Source: Rhodospirillaceae bacterium
GTDB lineage: Bacteria > Pseudomonadota > Alphaproteobacteria > UBA828
Length of the DNA: 64,000 nucleotides
Assembly (NCBI GenBank): GCA_002728135.1
Contig: PBVE01000023.1
Coordinates: 248,001 to 312,000 of the forward strand
Direction of reading: 5' to 3'
In this document: positions 1-8,665 of the stretch, one piece after another
Numbering within the stretch: position 1 is the first letter of the stretch
How the letters are laid out: each line of letters starts with the position of its first letter
Notes under the pieces: generated by a model
What the model saw: only the letters and a program-made list of their open reading frames with translations
Database searches by the model: none
What the model was told of the DNA's origin: nothing
Position numbers and translations under genes: made by a program

Positions 1-1
1 T

Positions 2-1000
2 GCGGGCTTTAGTAGCTTCAAGAAAGACATCATGTCGCCAGAGGAGTTCAACTACCTTTCGCAACACGTGGTGCCAGTGCTTATCAACGCACGGCCATTT
101 GGGAAATATTCGATGGTTGACATCGACGAGAAGGGTGGCATTCAGGTTATAGTCAAGGAACTTCTCGAAGCTGGACTGCTAAACGGTGAAGCCATGACCT
201 GCACAGGTGAAACTTTAACGGAACAGATCGTACGTCTTGATCCACCAGTGCCAGATGGTGAGGTCATTTACTCTGTAGAGAAACCCTTCAAGCCGACGGG
301 CGGTCTCCGCGTGCTTGGTGGAAATTTGTCGCCAGAGTTTAGTGCTGTGCTGAAACTCGCAGGTCTCGAAGGTGGACTTGAGAATAATATTTTTACTGGT
401 AAAGCACGGGTCTTCAACAGCGAAGCGGAACTACTTAACGCACTTGAGAACCAATCGGAGGTCTTTGAAAATAACGATATGATTATCGTCCGCTACGAAG
501 GCCCAAGTGGCGCACCAGGTATGCCAGAAATGCTCGACTCTACTTCGCGTATAACCACGTTGTGCCGACAGAAAGAGATCGTGGTGGGCCTAATGACTGA
601 TGCACGATTCTCTGGCGGTTCTGTCGGTCTAGTGATCGGTCATGTTGGCCCAGAAGCCGCACTTGGGGGACCGATTGCCTATATTGAGGATGGCGACGAC
701 ATAGTTGTTGATCTGAATAGTAACGAAATAAACTGTTTACAGCTCGACAATAACTCAACACTTTCCTCCCGCAAGGCAAGCTGGGAAAAAGCGGTGGCGG
801 ATAATGGTGGCACTCACCCGGCAATTGGTGATGCAGATACACGTCTACTAAACAGGATGCGACGTTCGGCTGTCTCAGCCGTATTCGGGGCTGGCATGCA
901 CCCCGACAGAGAGCTCTGGGTCTCTGACGCACGAGCACCCCAGATGACTGGTTTCGTGCCATCTAACAAGTATAGGGAAGGGTCGGCAAAAGCGTTCTAG
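2..1000 (+). CDS. IlvD/Edd family dehydratase, C-terminal part (5' end outside window)
   Basis: The reading frame is open from base 2, so the gene starts upstream and about 333 C-terminal residues are visible. IlvD/Edd proteins are [Fe-S] dehydratases that remove water from dihydroxy-acids (branched-chain amino acid synthesis) or sugar acids. The C-terminal family signature is clear: VRYEGPSGAPGMPEML, then MTDARFSGGSVG and IGHVGPEAALGG. The N-terminal cysteines that hold the cluster are not in view, so the substrate cannot be judged; the sequence is divergent from classical IlvD, and a sugar-acid dehydratase is possible. Base composition differs from its neighbours: 28, 34 and 38 G/C in three 60-base lines, against about 20 in the genes that follow, which hints at transfer or a different expression class. 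It lies 129 bases before the amidase gene. Confidence 0.85.
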   Translation, partial: AGFSSFKKDIMSPEEFNYLSQHVVPVLINARPFGKYSMVDIDEKGGIQVIVKELLEAGLLNGEAMTCTGETLTEQIVRLDPPVPDGEVIYSVEKPFKPTGGLRVLGGNLSPEFSAVLKLAGLEGGLENNIFTGKARVFNSEAELLNALENQSEVFENNDMIIVRYEGPSGAPGMPEMLDSTSRITTLCRQKEIVVGLMTDARFSGGSVGLVIGHVGPEAALGGPIAYIEDGDDIVVDLNSNEINCLQLDNNSTLSSRKASWEKAVADNGGTHPAIGDADTRLLNRMRRSAVSAVFGAGMHPDRELWVSDARAPQMTGFVPSNKYREGSAKAF

Positions 1001-1129
1001 TTGAGCCTATAACTAACTTATTGTTGTCATTTGAGAGTGGAAAAAGAGGTATGATCTTCAAATAAAAACATACATTTAGTGTGTGTTAGCAAGTTAAATG
1101 ACGCTCGCAACTTTTATATAGGAAAAAAA

Positions 1130-2650
1130 ATGACTATTCGAAGGCCATCAAAGGAAAATCTTCGTGATCTGAGTGACCGCTACTTTCTTGATCTAACGGA
1201 GTCTGAGCTGGAAGATTACTCCACTCTTGTTAATGGAGTTATTGAAACTTACGACGTTCTTGATCAATACCCGGATCCTTCTCGTGAATTAGTATCAGCG
1301 ATTCGGCAAGTAGGCCCTCGCCCAGAACCAGTTGATGACCCTTATAATGGGATTGTAAGAACCTGTAGTGTTAGATCCTCGGAAAGTATATCTGGACCAC
1401 TAAGTGGGAAAAAAATTGGTATAAAAGATACTATCTCTGTGGCTGGTATACCTATGACATGTGCATCAAGACTTCTTTATGATTATACCCCAGATATTGA
1501 TGCTACTGTAGTCAAGCGATTGATTAGGGCTGGTGGTGAAATAACTCATATTCTCTCTACTGACGACTTTGGGTTTGCAGGTGTGGGTCATACAAGTACT
1601 TATGGACCAGCAAAAAACCCGATCGACCCTGAATATCACCCAGGAGGCTCATCATCTGGATCTGCCATAGCTGTAGCTACAGATATTGTAGATTTAGCTT
1701 TAGGTGGGGATCAAGGGGGGTCTATTCGTATACCTGCCGCTTGGACGGGTACTGTTGGTCTTAAGCCTAGTCACGGATTGATTCCTTATACGGGAATTGC
1801 AGGCTTTGATCTTACAATTGACCATGTAGGCCCTATGACTAAAACCGTTTCGGATTGTGCACTTCTATTAACAGTACTCGCAGGTAAAGATGAAACTTGT
1901 TGTGACCCACGTCAACCAGATGACTTCAAACCACAGAATTACTATTCGGAGCTAGAAAGTGGTGTAGAAGGTTTGAAGATTGGAGTTGTAGAAGAAGGAT
2001 TTAACCACCCAGATGTTTCTTCAGCAGAGGTTGATGATACAGTAAGGTCTGCGGCAAACTACTTTAAAAAACTTGGAGCAAAAGTAGAAAATATCTCAAT
2101 CCCTTTTCACCGTCGCGGCCCTGCTATATGGACAGCATTGGCTATAGAGGGTGCTACTGACAATTTATATCGTGGTGGATTCATTTACCAAACTAAAGGG
2201 TTATATAATCCTCGATTTATGACTCATATGTTGCGCGCAATTCAGACTAATGGAAGTGATTTTTCACCAACTACGAAATTAGGGCTTTTGGTTGGGCATT
2301 ATATGCGTGAGCAATATCAAGGAGCGTTCTATGCTCGAGCACAGAATATGTCACGTGAACTGACATCAGAATATAATCATGCGTTAGAAAATTACGATAT
2401 ATTATTAATGCCTACTACACCACAAAAGGCACACTCAATTCAACCATCTGTTGATAATGACAGGCTTACTTATGTTAATAATGCCTTAAACATGATCCAT
2501 AATACGGCACCTTTTGATTTGAGTGGTCACCCATCCATCAGTGTGCCATGTAGGAATGTCTCAGATTTACCAATTGGTCTAATGTTAACTGGAAGATGGA
2601 TGGACGATGCAACAGTTCTTCGTGTAGCCAATGCATATATGAATAGTTAA
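1130..2650 (+). CDS. amidase signature family hydrolase (nitrile-pathway amidase type)
   Basis: Hydrolyses an amide to acid plus ammonia, probably in the cytoplasm. All parts of the amidase-signature catalytic triad are visible: Lys99 in GIKDTI, cis-Ser in GGSSSGS (174-178) and nucleophile Ser198 in GGDQGGSIRIPA. The helical N-terminal region and the C-terminal motif NTAPFDLSGHPS resemble the enantioselective amidases found with nitrile hydratase in Rhodococcus, more than they resemble GatA. No nitrile hydratase genes are in view. Start chosen at ATG 1130 because AGG lies about 7 bases upstream; an in-frame GTG at 1079 lacks a ribosome site. Length, 506 residues, is normal. It precedes the epimerase gene by 77 bases on the same strand. 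Family assignment is secure; the natural substrate is unknown. Confidence 0.9.
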   Translation: MTIRRPSKENLRDLSDRYFLDLTESELEDYSTLVNGVIETYDVLDQYPDPSRELVSAIRQVGPRPEPVDDPYNGIVRTCSVRSSESISGPLSGKKIGIKDTISVAGIPMTCASRLLYDYTPDIDATVVKRLIRAGGEITHILSTDDFGFAGVGHTSTYGPAKNPIDPEYHPGGSSSGSAIAVATDIVDLALGGDQGGSIRIPAAWTGTVGLKPSHGLIPYTGIAGFDLTIDHVGPMTKTVSDCALLLTVLAGKDETCCDPRQPDDFKPQNYYSELESGVEGLKIGVVEEGFNHPDVSSAEVDDTVRSAANYFKKLGAKVENISIPFHRRGPAIWTALAIEGATDNLYRGGFIYQTKGLYNPRFMTHMLRAIQTNGSDFSPTTKLGLLVGHYMREQYQGAFYARAQNMSRELTSEYNHALENYDILLMPTTPQKAHSIQPSVDNDRLTYVNNALNMIHNTAPFDLSGHPSISVPCRNVSDLPIGLMLTGRWMDDATVLRVANAYMNS

Positions 2651-2727
2651 AACTGTCATTGTGTTTTAAAAGTGTGGTTTTAGCTCTGGTATGGTCAAAG
2701 AGACTTACCTGAAATAAGGAAGTAGAT

Positions 2728-3780
2728 ATGAAAATCCTAGTTATTGGAAATCTGGGCTATATAGGACCTATTGTTTGTAAATACCTTAAGACGACTCTAA
2801 CTAATTCTGAAATAGTAGGCTTAGACACAGGTTATTTTTCTTCTTGTATAACAACAAATGATCGACTGGGAGATACCTATTGCGATCAACAAATTTTTAA
2901 AGATATCAGGGATATTGATGTTAAGATCTGTAGGGGTTTTGACACTCTTATTCTACTTAGTGCTATCTCTAATGATCCAATAAGTAATAATTTTGATAAA
3001 ATTACAGATGAAATTAATCATCTTGCCTTAGGAAAACTGGTTAAGGATTTTGGAGCCCTTTCAGATAAAACAATAGTTTTTGCTTCGAGTTGTAGTATAT
3101 ATGGTACGGCAGGTGTTGCTTCAAAGAAAGAAAACGACAATTTAAATCCACTCACTGCGTATGCCAGATCAAAGGTGGCCGTTGAAGAAGTTCTCGCTAA
3201 TATTAAACTTGCACCTGGAACGATAGCAACTTCTTTACGCTTTGCAACAGCATGTGGAATGAGTGAAAGATTAAGATTAGACTTAGTTCTGAATAGTTTT
3301 GTAGCATCAGCAATGATTAATGGAAAAGTAGTTGTTCCGAGTAATGGCAAATCTTGGCGACCGTTAATAAATATAAAGGATATGGCTAGAGCAATAGAAT
3401 GGGCGATTGCAAGAGGTTTTAGACAAGAATCACCTCACTTAGTGGTCAATGTTGGGTCCAATAACTGGAATTATACATTAAGACAATTGGCTGAGGCTGT
3501 TGTGGAGAAGATCAGCGATGTTGAGCTCGAGTTAAATCAATCTATACAACCAGATAAACGTTCCTATAAAGTCAACTTTGATTTGTTTAAAAAGATAGCA
3601 CCTGACCATCAACCTCAATCCTCTCTTGATGAAACTATATATGAATTAATTAAGGGAATTACTCCCATAAAGCATTTGATTGGAGAAGATTTCCAGTCTT
3701 CCAATTTAATTCGACTCAATACAATTAAAAACCATCTAAATACAGACAGATTGTCACCTCAATTGCGTTGGCGCATATAG
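2728..3780 (+). CDS. NAD-dependent epimerase/dehydratase (extended SDR)
   Basis: Predicted NAD(P)-dependent sugar-nucleotide epimerase, dehydratase or reductase of the extended short-chain dehydrogenase family. The N-terminal Rossmann motif GNLGYIG is at residues 7-13. The catalytic set is visible: Ser near 121-123 (ASSCSIYG), Tyr145 and Lys149 in YARSK. The core aligns with the family over about 300 residues; the last 50 or so residues are unrecognised. AAGGAAG just upstream of the ATG supports the start. It may be cotranscribed with the amidase and converges with the VOC gene. No glycosyltransferase or other sugar-nucleotide gene is near, so a polysaccharide role has no support from context; it could act on a small-molecule hydroxyl in the same pathway as the amidase. 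Confidence 0.85.
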   Translation: MKILVIGNLGYIGPIVCKYLKTTLTNSEIVGLDTGYFSSCITTNDRLGDTYCDQQIFKDIRDIDVKICRGFDTLILLSAISNDPISNNFDKITDEINHLALGKLVKDFGALSDKTIVFASSCSIYGTAGVASKKENDNLNPLTAYARSKVAVEEVLANIKLAPGTIATSLRFATACGMSERLRLDLVLNSFVASAMINGKVVVPSNGKSWRPLINIKDMARAIEWAIARGFRQESPHLVVNVGSNNWNYTLRQLAEAVVEKISDVELELNQSIQPDKRSYKVNFDLFKKIAPDHQPQSSLDETIYELIKGITPIKHLIGEDFQSSNLIRLNTIKNHLNTDRLSPQLRWRI

Positions 3781-3840
3781 AAACGGTTAATAATCTCTCT
3801 TTCTTTAGCTACTATTATAAATAAAACCCCTAACCCTTGT

Positions 3841-4209
3841 TTATATCACTGTAAATAAATTAAGTTTATTACCATCTAAATCTCTGAAATAACCCATATA
3901 ATATTTACCTTCGACACGTAACCCCGTTCCTTCATCTGATGCCCCCAGCTCAAGGGCTCTAGTATGAAGTGCATCAACCATCTCAATGCTTTCAACATGA
4001 ATTCCTACCATAGACCCATTACCATTAGTGGCTGGTTTTTTATCAAAAGGGATGTAAACACCAAGTTTGGATCCTCCAGATGGGGCTTGCCAGAGTGTGT
4101 GTCGATCTGACTCTCCAGACCTTTTGGCACCTATAATATCAAATAGATTATCATAAAAATATCTGGCTCGTTCTAGGTCGTTTGTTCCAAGCGTTGCATA
4201 GCCAATCAT
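3841..4209 (-). CDS. VOC (glyoxalase/bleomycin resistance fold) family protein
   Basis: A 122-residue single-domain member of the vicinal oxygen chelate superfamily. It has the family hallmarks: an N-terminal DLERARYFYDNLF segment that follows the first beta strand, and a C-terminal FRDLDGNKLNLF, whose end contributes to metal or substrate binding in this fold. Proteins of this length and pattern (VOC, COG0346-like) include lyases, dioxygenases and binding proteins; the sequence does not choose between them. GGGAGA sits 6 bases before the ATG. It is transcribed away from the CmcJ/NvfI-like gene across a 175-base divergent gap, and converges with the epimerase. A role in the same catabolic route is possible but only inferred from position. 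Confidence 0.8.
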   Translation of the reverse strand: MIGYATLGTNDLERARYFYDNLFDIIGAKRSGESDRHTLWQAPSGGSKLGVYIPFDKKPATNGNGSMVGIHVESIEMVDALHTRALELGASDEGTGLRVEGKYYMGYFRDLDGNKLNLFTVI

Positions 4210-4264
4210 TTTGTGTCTCCCAATGAGTGTATTACTGTATATATTTAAAAAAGTTTATTGATTC

Positions 4265-4277
4265 TTGTTTAAAACAA
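4265..4277. promoter_or_regulatory. 13-bp palindrome in divergent VOC/oxygenase intergenic region
   Basis: TTGTTT and AAACAA form a perfect inverted repeat around a central A, with imperfect extension to GATT...ATC on either side. It lies between two divergent genes, 56 bases from the VOC start and 108 from the oxygenase start, a suitable place for a dimeric repressor. It is A/T-only at the core, so chance is a real alternative. There is no regulator gene nearby to pair with it. Confidence 0.25.
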
Positions 4278-4384
4278 ATCATCTAATTCTTGGAAAGTCT
4301 ACAGCGTATTAAAATTATTATATCCGGAGGTAATTTTTTAATTTATAAATGATAATTAACCTTTAAAATAAATGGAAAAATTCC

Positions 4385-5215
4385 TTGGCTGATGAATCCA
4401 TTACGTTAAATAGCGTCAAAGCCCCATTAACATACGTTTCAAGGCAAGAATTATACCCAATCACTTATCAAGATGAACCTGGAAAATCTTTGTCTGATAG
4501 AAGGGCATCTTATGATTCTCAGTTGATGAATATTTTTAATGGACGTGCCCCAGCTTATAAATTTAATTTAGATAATGATGGATTTGTTTTGTGTAGACAT
4601 GAGACAATGGTAACTAATTATTTTAATGCCAATGAAGTTAAGAAAGAATACTCAAAAGAAATCCATGATTTGGTAAAAAATATAACTGGGGCTTCATTTG
4701 TGCATGTGTTTGATCATACAATCCGAACTTCTGATGATAATCAGAGATTAAAAGAAAAAGCAAGAGAACCAGTCCAAGTTGTACACAATGATTATACAGA
4801 AAGTTCTGCAACTAAAAGAGTAATTGATCTACTTCCAAGAGCTAAATCTTCGAAACTTTTAAGTTCCAGATTTGCAGTTGTGCAGGTATGGAGGCCAATC
4901 AAGGGAGTTGTGAGAAAGTTACCACTTGCTATTTGTAATTCAAGAAGTTTGTCCCAAAAGGATTTTGTTGTTACACAGTTAGTTTTACCAAATAGAAAAG
5001 GCGAGTTTTACCAAGTTCGTCATAATCCATTGCATGAGTGGTTTTTCTTCCCATACATGACCTCCAGCGAAGTTCTCCTATTTAAAGGTTATGATTCTGA
5101 GAAGGATGGGCGAGCTCGTTTTACTGCTCACAGTGCTTTTGAAGACCCCACAAGTACGCTGAACGCACCTGAAAGACTGAGTATTGAAAGTCGCACATTT
5201 ATCTTTTTTGATTAA
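4385..5215 (+). CDS. CmcJ/NvfI family oxidoreductase (putative Fe/2-oxoglutarate type)
   Basis: A 276-residue protein that resembles the CmcJ/NvfI family, which includes the cephamycin 7-alpha-methoxylation protein CmcJ and the fungal oxygenase NvfI. Family features visible are VVHNDYTE near residue 133 (His and Asp fit a facial-triad metal site), QVWRPI near 166, and a C-terminal HEWFFFPYM...FKGYDS block followed by FTAHSAFEDP. Known members are non-heme iron enzymes that hydroxylate or rearrange small molecules. The only start that fits is TTG at 4385, because an in-frame stop lies 7 codons upstream; GGA is 8 bases before it. A strong GGAGG at 4325 has no matching start in this frame. It converges with the DMFase-like gene with a 7-base gap. 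Function in this organism is unknown. Confidence 0.75.
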   Translation: MADESITLNSVKAPLTYVSRQELYPITYQDEPGKSLSDRRASYDSQLMNIFNGRAPAYKFNLDNDGFVLCRHETMVTNYFNANEVKKEYSKEIHDLVKNITGASFVHVFDHTIRTSDDNQRLKEKAREPVQVVHNDYTESSATKRVIDLLPRAKSSKLLSSRFAVVQVWRPIKGVVRKLPLAICNSRSLSQKDFVVTQLVLPNRKGEFYQVRHNPLHEWFFFPYMTSSEVLLFKGYDSEKDGRARFTAHSAFEDPTSTLNAPERLSIESRTFIFFD

Positions 5216-5222
5216 GTAATTA

Positions 5223-7442
5223 TTAATTTTTTTCTTTTAGAAATCTATCGATCACATTTTTGGTGAGCTGCGAGATGTTGTTCTTGCAATTATTGTAAGG
5301 CAGAGATCCACAATAAGTAATTGAGCCTACAGCAAAAACTGCTCCACCCTTTGGTGTATCAAAATAAACAATATCAGCACGGATGAGGTCATCATAAGGC
5401 TCGCCGTTCCAAGCTAACATATTGGTCATAAGAATTTCTTCTGGTACTAGTCCAAAATGCTTACCGTGACCTTCAGAGGTTGCTAAAACAACAGCATTAA
5501 GAGGGGTTCCTAATTTTACATCAGCACGGTCAAGTTCAAAACCTGCTGCACCACCCCCTGATAATCCAAAATTTCCTATAATATCATCTTTTATTCCTTC
5601 AAAAATCCATGCGTATAAGGGGTCTCGCGAGGCCGCAGTGCGACGATAAGGATCTCCAAAATGTTTTCCTTGAGCAGTAAAACCAATGCCGCATAAATTT
5701 TGTGGAGGACGACCATTTCTTCGCCACATACCTCCGTAAGTACCATCAAATGCATTATAGTACTCGCCAGGCTCTGAAGCCCATAGTCTAATACCACCTT
5801 CAGCACGACGAATTTCAACAGCACCAGGAAAATTTTTATTAAGAGCCACTTTCCAATAAAAACCATTTCCTCCTAAGTACATAAAGTGACCACCTTCTTC
5901 TATATAGGCTTGAAGTGCATCAAGAGTCTCCGTTGTGTGATATTCTGGGTGTGAAGGTGTCATTACAATGTCATAATTTTTTATTGAGTTAATACCTTCA
6001 TGGTGTAGTTCATGATCTGTTATGATGTCAAAGTCATAGCCCATTTTTTCAAGCCAAAACCATAGGTGTGCATCAGCTGCGAAATGCCGCAAACCCGACC
6101 CTGGTACATCTGGGTAAGAAACTGTTGCCGTTCTCATAGTGATAATTGGTCGTAGAAAAGAAGCGGTACAAATACCACTTCCATCAGTATGATCGTTATA
6201 TGTAGATAAACCAAACTCTTTATGTTCATCACAATTATATGGCCATGCACCCCAGTCTTTTATTTTTTTGGCCAATGATCCATCATCTTTATAAGTTGAA
6301 TTTCCTCGTGAAATATTTCCATAGACTATGTATGTAAACGTAGGAATTAGAATACATATTCGGGATTGAGGTTTATTTTTCTTTGCCGGAACGAAGAAGG
6401 GAACCATCTCCTTCTCCCCAGAATCTGTTTCAAGTCGAGCTGCGTAAATTCCGCTTTTAAATTCATCTGGTACAGTAAAAACGAAATCCGTATTCCACCC
6501 ACAATCGTATATGTCATCTTCATGAAAATGAATAGCTGAGTAATGTTGGGTTTTTTTTGTCCAGTCATGTGAACTATTATCCCACTCTGAACTAGTCATA
6601 GCCCTCGTGGGTAGGTTTTCTATGTAACCATCAAGACCATGAGATCCAGAATCTATTATGTTGGGACTACTAATTTCTTGAGAAAAGTCCCAATAAGCAA
6701 ATGCTATTTTTTGAAGTTCATTTAATGTCATTAAAGACATTTTTTTCTCATTAATGGCCGTTTCGAGAATTATGGGACTTTCAATCTTTCCATTATAATG
6801 GGCACTTCTAGGCTCACCTCGAAAAGCTGCTATTAATAGATCTCCTGAACCAATAAAGTTATTCTTTACTTTAGTTACAGCCTCACAAAAACCTTCATCC
6901 TCAGCATCAATTTGTTTAGAAAGTGGTTTTTGCCCTACCGTAACAGTTCCTGTTGAGGAATTATAACTCATCCATATCCTATACCATCGTCTTTCTATAA
7001 GGGGCATACCAACAGAAATTTCCAATCCGCCTAAAATAGCACATGCCCCTTTAGTATTTATAGCTAACCCGAAACCACTATTACCCTTTACTTCTCTACG
7101 TGTAATTATTCCTTGTAAGCCTGCTTGAGGTCTAGTTGGCCAGATAGTCGCAATTAAAGTAAAGGACTTAAGGGTGTCTAGTGAATTAGTTTCTGTAACT
7201 CTGATTGCTGAGCCAAGGCAAATGTTTTGTGGTTTTCCTTGATAAACACCATCAAAATTGGACTCTAATTTTTCTTCCTGAATGCCAGGCCCTTTTGGAT
7301 TAGGGTCACATGAAATTACCCTTACTAGATTTGCGTAATATTTTTGTGGACTGGAACAACTAACCTTAAAGGCTATTGTTTCTCCAGGACGAGCTGATAG
7401 TTTGTCAGTATAGCCAATAATAGGTATAGAACTACTTGTCAT
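5223..7442 (-). CDS. N,N-dimethylformamidase-like large subunit
   Basis: Resembles the beta (large) subunit of N,N-dimethylformamidase, which hydrolyses dimethylformamide to dimethylamine and formate at a mononuclear iron held by two Tyr and one Glu. Length (739 residues) is near that of the Paracoccus enzyme. Residues about 90-290 look like a LamG/concanavalin-type jelly roll; from about residue 370 a glutamine-amidotransferase-like domain follows, with YGNISRGN, AADAHLWFWLEKMGYD (near 454), HPEYHTTE and GGNGFYW. I could not assign the iron ligands residue by residue. ATG at 7442 has AGGG 10 bases upstream; a TTG two codons earlier is the alternative. The usual small subunit of about 130 residues is not adjacent. 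Simple formamides or other secondary/tertiary amides are possible substrates. Confidence 0.82.
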   Translation of the reverse strand: MTSSSIPIIGYTDKLSARPGETIAFKVSCSSPQKYYANLVRVISCDPNPKGPGIQEEKLESNFDGVYQGKPQNICLGSAIRVTETNSLDTLKSFTLIATIWPTRPQAGLQGIITRREVKGNSGFGLAINTKGACAILGGLEISVGMPLIERRWYRIWMSYNSSTGTVTVGQKPLSKQIDAEDEGFCEAVTKVKNNFIGSGDLLIAAFRGEPRSAHYNGKIESPIILETAINEKKMSLMTLNELQKIAFAYWDFSQEISSPNIIDSGSHGLDGYIENLPTRAMTSSEWDNSSHDWTKKTQHYSAIHFHEDDIYDCGWNTDFVFTVPDEFKSGIYAARLETDSGEKEMVPFFVPAKKNKPQSRICILIPTFTYIVYGNISRGNSTYKDDGSLAKKIKDWGAWPYNCDEHKEFGLSTYNDHTDGSGICTASFLRPIITMRTATVSYPDVPGSGLRHFAADAHLWFWLEKMGYDFDIITDHELHHEGINSIKNYDIVMTPSHPEYHTTETLDALQAYIEEGGHFMYLGGNGFYWKVALNKNFPGAVEIRRAEGGIRLWASEPGEYYNAFDGTYGGMWRRNGRPPQNLCGIGFTAQGKHFGDPYRRTAASRDPLYAWIFEGIKDDIIGNFGLSGGGAAGFELDRADVKLGTPLNAVVLATSEGHGKHFGLVPEEILMTNMLAWNGEPYDDLIRADIVYFDTPKGGAVFAVGSITYCGSLPYNNCKNNISQLTKNVIDRFLKEKN

Positions 7443-7563
7443 TATCAATTAACCCTGTAATTTTTTTCTTAAATGAACTTATAAATATGGTAATCATCTA
7501 GGTTAGATCTAGCAAAGGGAATCAATAGATATTATGCAACTATATTTAATAGTGAGACCTTAA

Positions 7564-8475
7564 ATGAATGAAAGTAATATTAAGAGTCTTTTTCTACCCA
7601 GCTTGCTCGTTCTAATAGGAGGTGTCACTTTTGGTAGTATTTTTGCTGCTAACCTATTTTCATTTGAATCTGGCATGCCATATTTTTCTTATGTTTTCTG
7701 GCAAATGTTTTTGGGTTCAATGATTTTATTAATTATCTGTTTTATTACAAATAATGTGCCTAGGTTTAGCTGGAATAATATTAAAGTCTTTGTCTTTTGT
7801 GCTGTTCTGGGGATGTTAACACCACTTGTTGTTTTCAATGTTGTTGCAGATAAATTGCCTCCAGGCGTAATCACTTTATCAGTAGCACTTATTCCAGCCA
7901 GTACATATGTGATGTCGCTATTAATAAAGACCGACAAACTTCGCCTGGTGAGTATTTTGGGAGTAGTTATTGGATTTGGGAGTGTATTGTTAATAGTTAT
8001 ACCTAGTAGCAGTTTACCTATTTCAGGAGCAGAAATTTGGGTAATTTTTTGTCTACTTGTGCCAATTGCCTGTGGGGCAAACAATGCTTTTATAGTTCTT
8101 CTTAGGCCACCGGAAGCTGAGACATTTAGCCTAGCTGCTGGCACGATGCTTGTAGCTTCTTTGATTTTATTTCCAGTTACACTTGCACAAGATGGTCTCC
8201 ATTTTTTTGGTAATTATGGTTGGCAAGCAATTGGAAGCACGATCTGGGCATCTTTTGTATGGGTAATTGTCTATATGTGTTTTTTTGAAATTGTCAAACG
8301 TACTAGCGGACTTTTTTACGCACAAATAAATTATGTTATTGTAGCCGCAGGTTTGATCTGGTCATGGGTAATTTTCTCTGATTCCTTAAGTATATGGGTT
8401 TGGGCGGCTGTTGTTCTTCTTTTTATTAGCCTCGCTCTTATTAATCTAGGTGCAAGGAGTACCAAAAATACATAA
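7564..8475 (+). CDS. EamA/DMT superfamily transporter
   Basis: A 303-residue inner-membrane protein with about ten hydrophobic helices in two repeated halves of five, the normal plan of drug/metabolite transporters of the EamA family. Helices begin with LFLPSLLVLIGGVTFGS at the N-terminus and end with WVWAAVVLLFISLALINLG. The GxVI...P pattern between helices 3 and 4 of each half fits the family. Such proteins export or import amino acids, nucleosides and other small metabolites; substrate cannot be read from sequence. It is divergent from the DMFase-like gene across 121 bases, where the 6-mer ATCTAG occurs twice, 11 bases apart, so the two may share control. It could serve the neighbouring amide pathway. 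Confidence 0.88.
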   Translation: MNESNIKSLFLPSLLVLIGGVTFGSIFAANLFSFESGMPYFSYVFWQMFLGSMILLIICFITNNVPRFSWNNIKVFVFCAVLGMLTPLVVFNVVADKLPPGVITLSVALIPASTYVMSLLIKTDKLRLVSILGVVIGFGSVLLIVIPSSSLPISGAEIWVIFCLLVPIACGANNAFIVLLRPPEAETFSLAAGTMLVASLILFPVTLAQDGLHFFGNYGWQAIGSTIWASFVWVIVYMCFFEIVKRTSGLFYAQINYVIVAAGLIWSWVIFSDSLSIWVWAAVVLLFISLALINLGARSTKNT

Positions 8476-8665
8476 AACTAACTAACGAAATATAATAGAT
8501 TTACAGCCCATTTTTTGAAAAAAAATTTTAAAATAACAGAAAAAATGAATATCATGACAGTTGGTTTAATCTAGGTATACAGAATTAGGTTAAAGGGGGG
8601 TTAAATTGCTTGTTGGCTTTGTTAGTACGTTAAAGGTAAGGCGGTGCCACTCAGTTAATCTAGGT
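8441..8665 (+). repeat. three direct copies of TTAATCTAGGT
   Basis: The 11-mer TTAATCTAGGT occurs at 8441, 8566 and 8655, all in the same orientation; the 8-mer ATCTAGGT occurs again at 7496 upstream of the transporter. The middle copy is intergenic, just before the lipoprotein hydrolase. The outer two lie inside coding sequence, where both specify Asn-Leu-Gly with identical codons, so part of the coincidence may come from protein sequence. I did not recognise a known binding site. Confidence 0.4.

Noticed and set aside
540-962. 140-codon ORF opposite the IlvD/Edd gene
   Set aside because: It lies wholly inside the plus-strand gene, has no recognisable motif and is long only because that stretch is G+C-rich. 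Shadow ORF.
1079-1129. 17-codon extension of the amidase from GTG 1079
   Set aside because: No ribosome site there, while ATG 1130 has one and gives the normal N-terminus of this amidase type.
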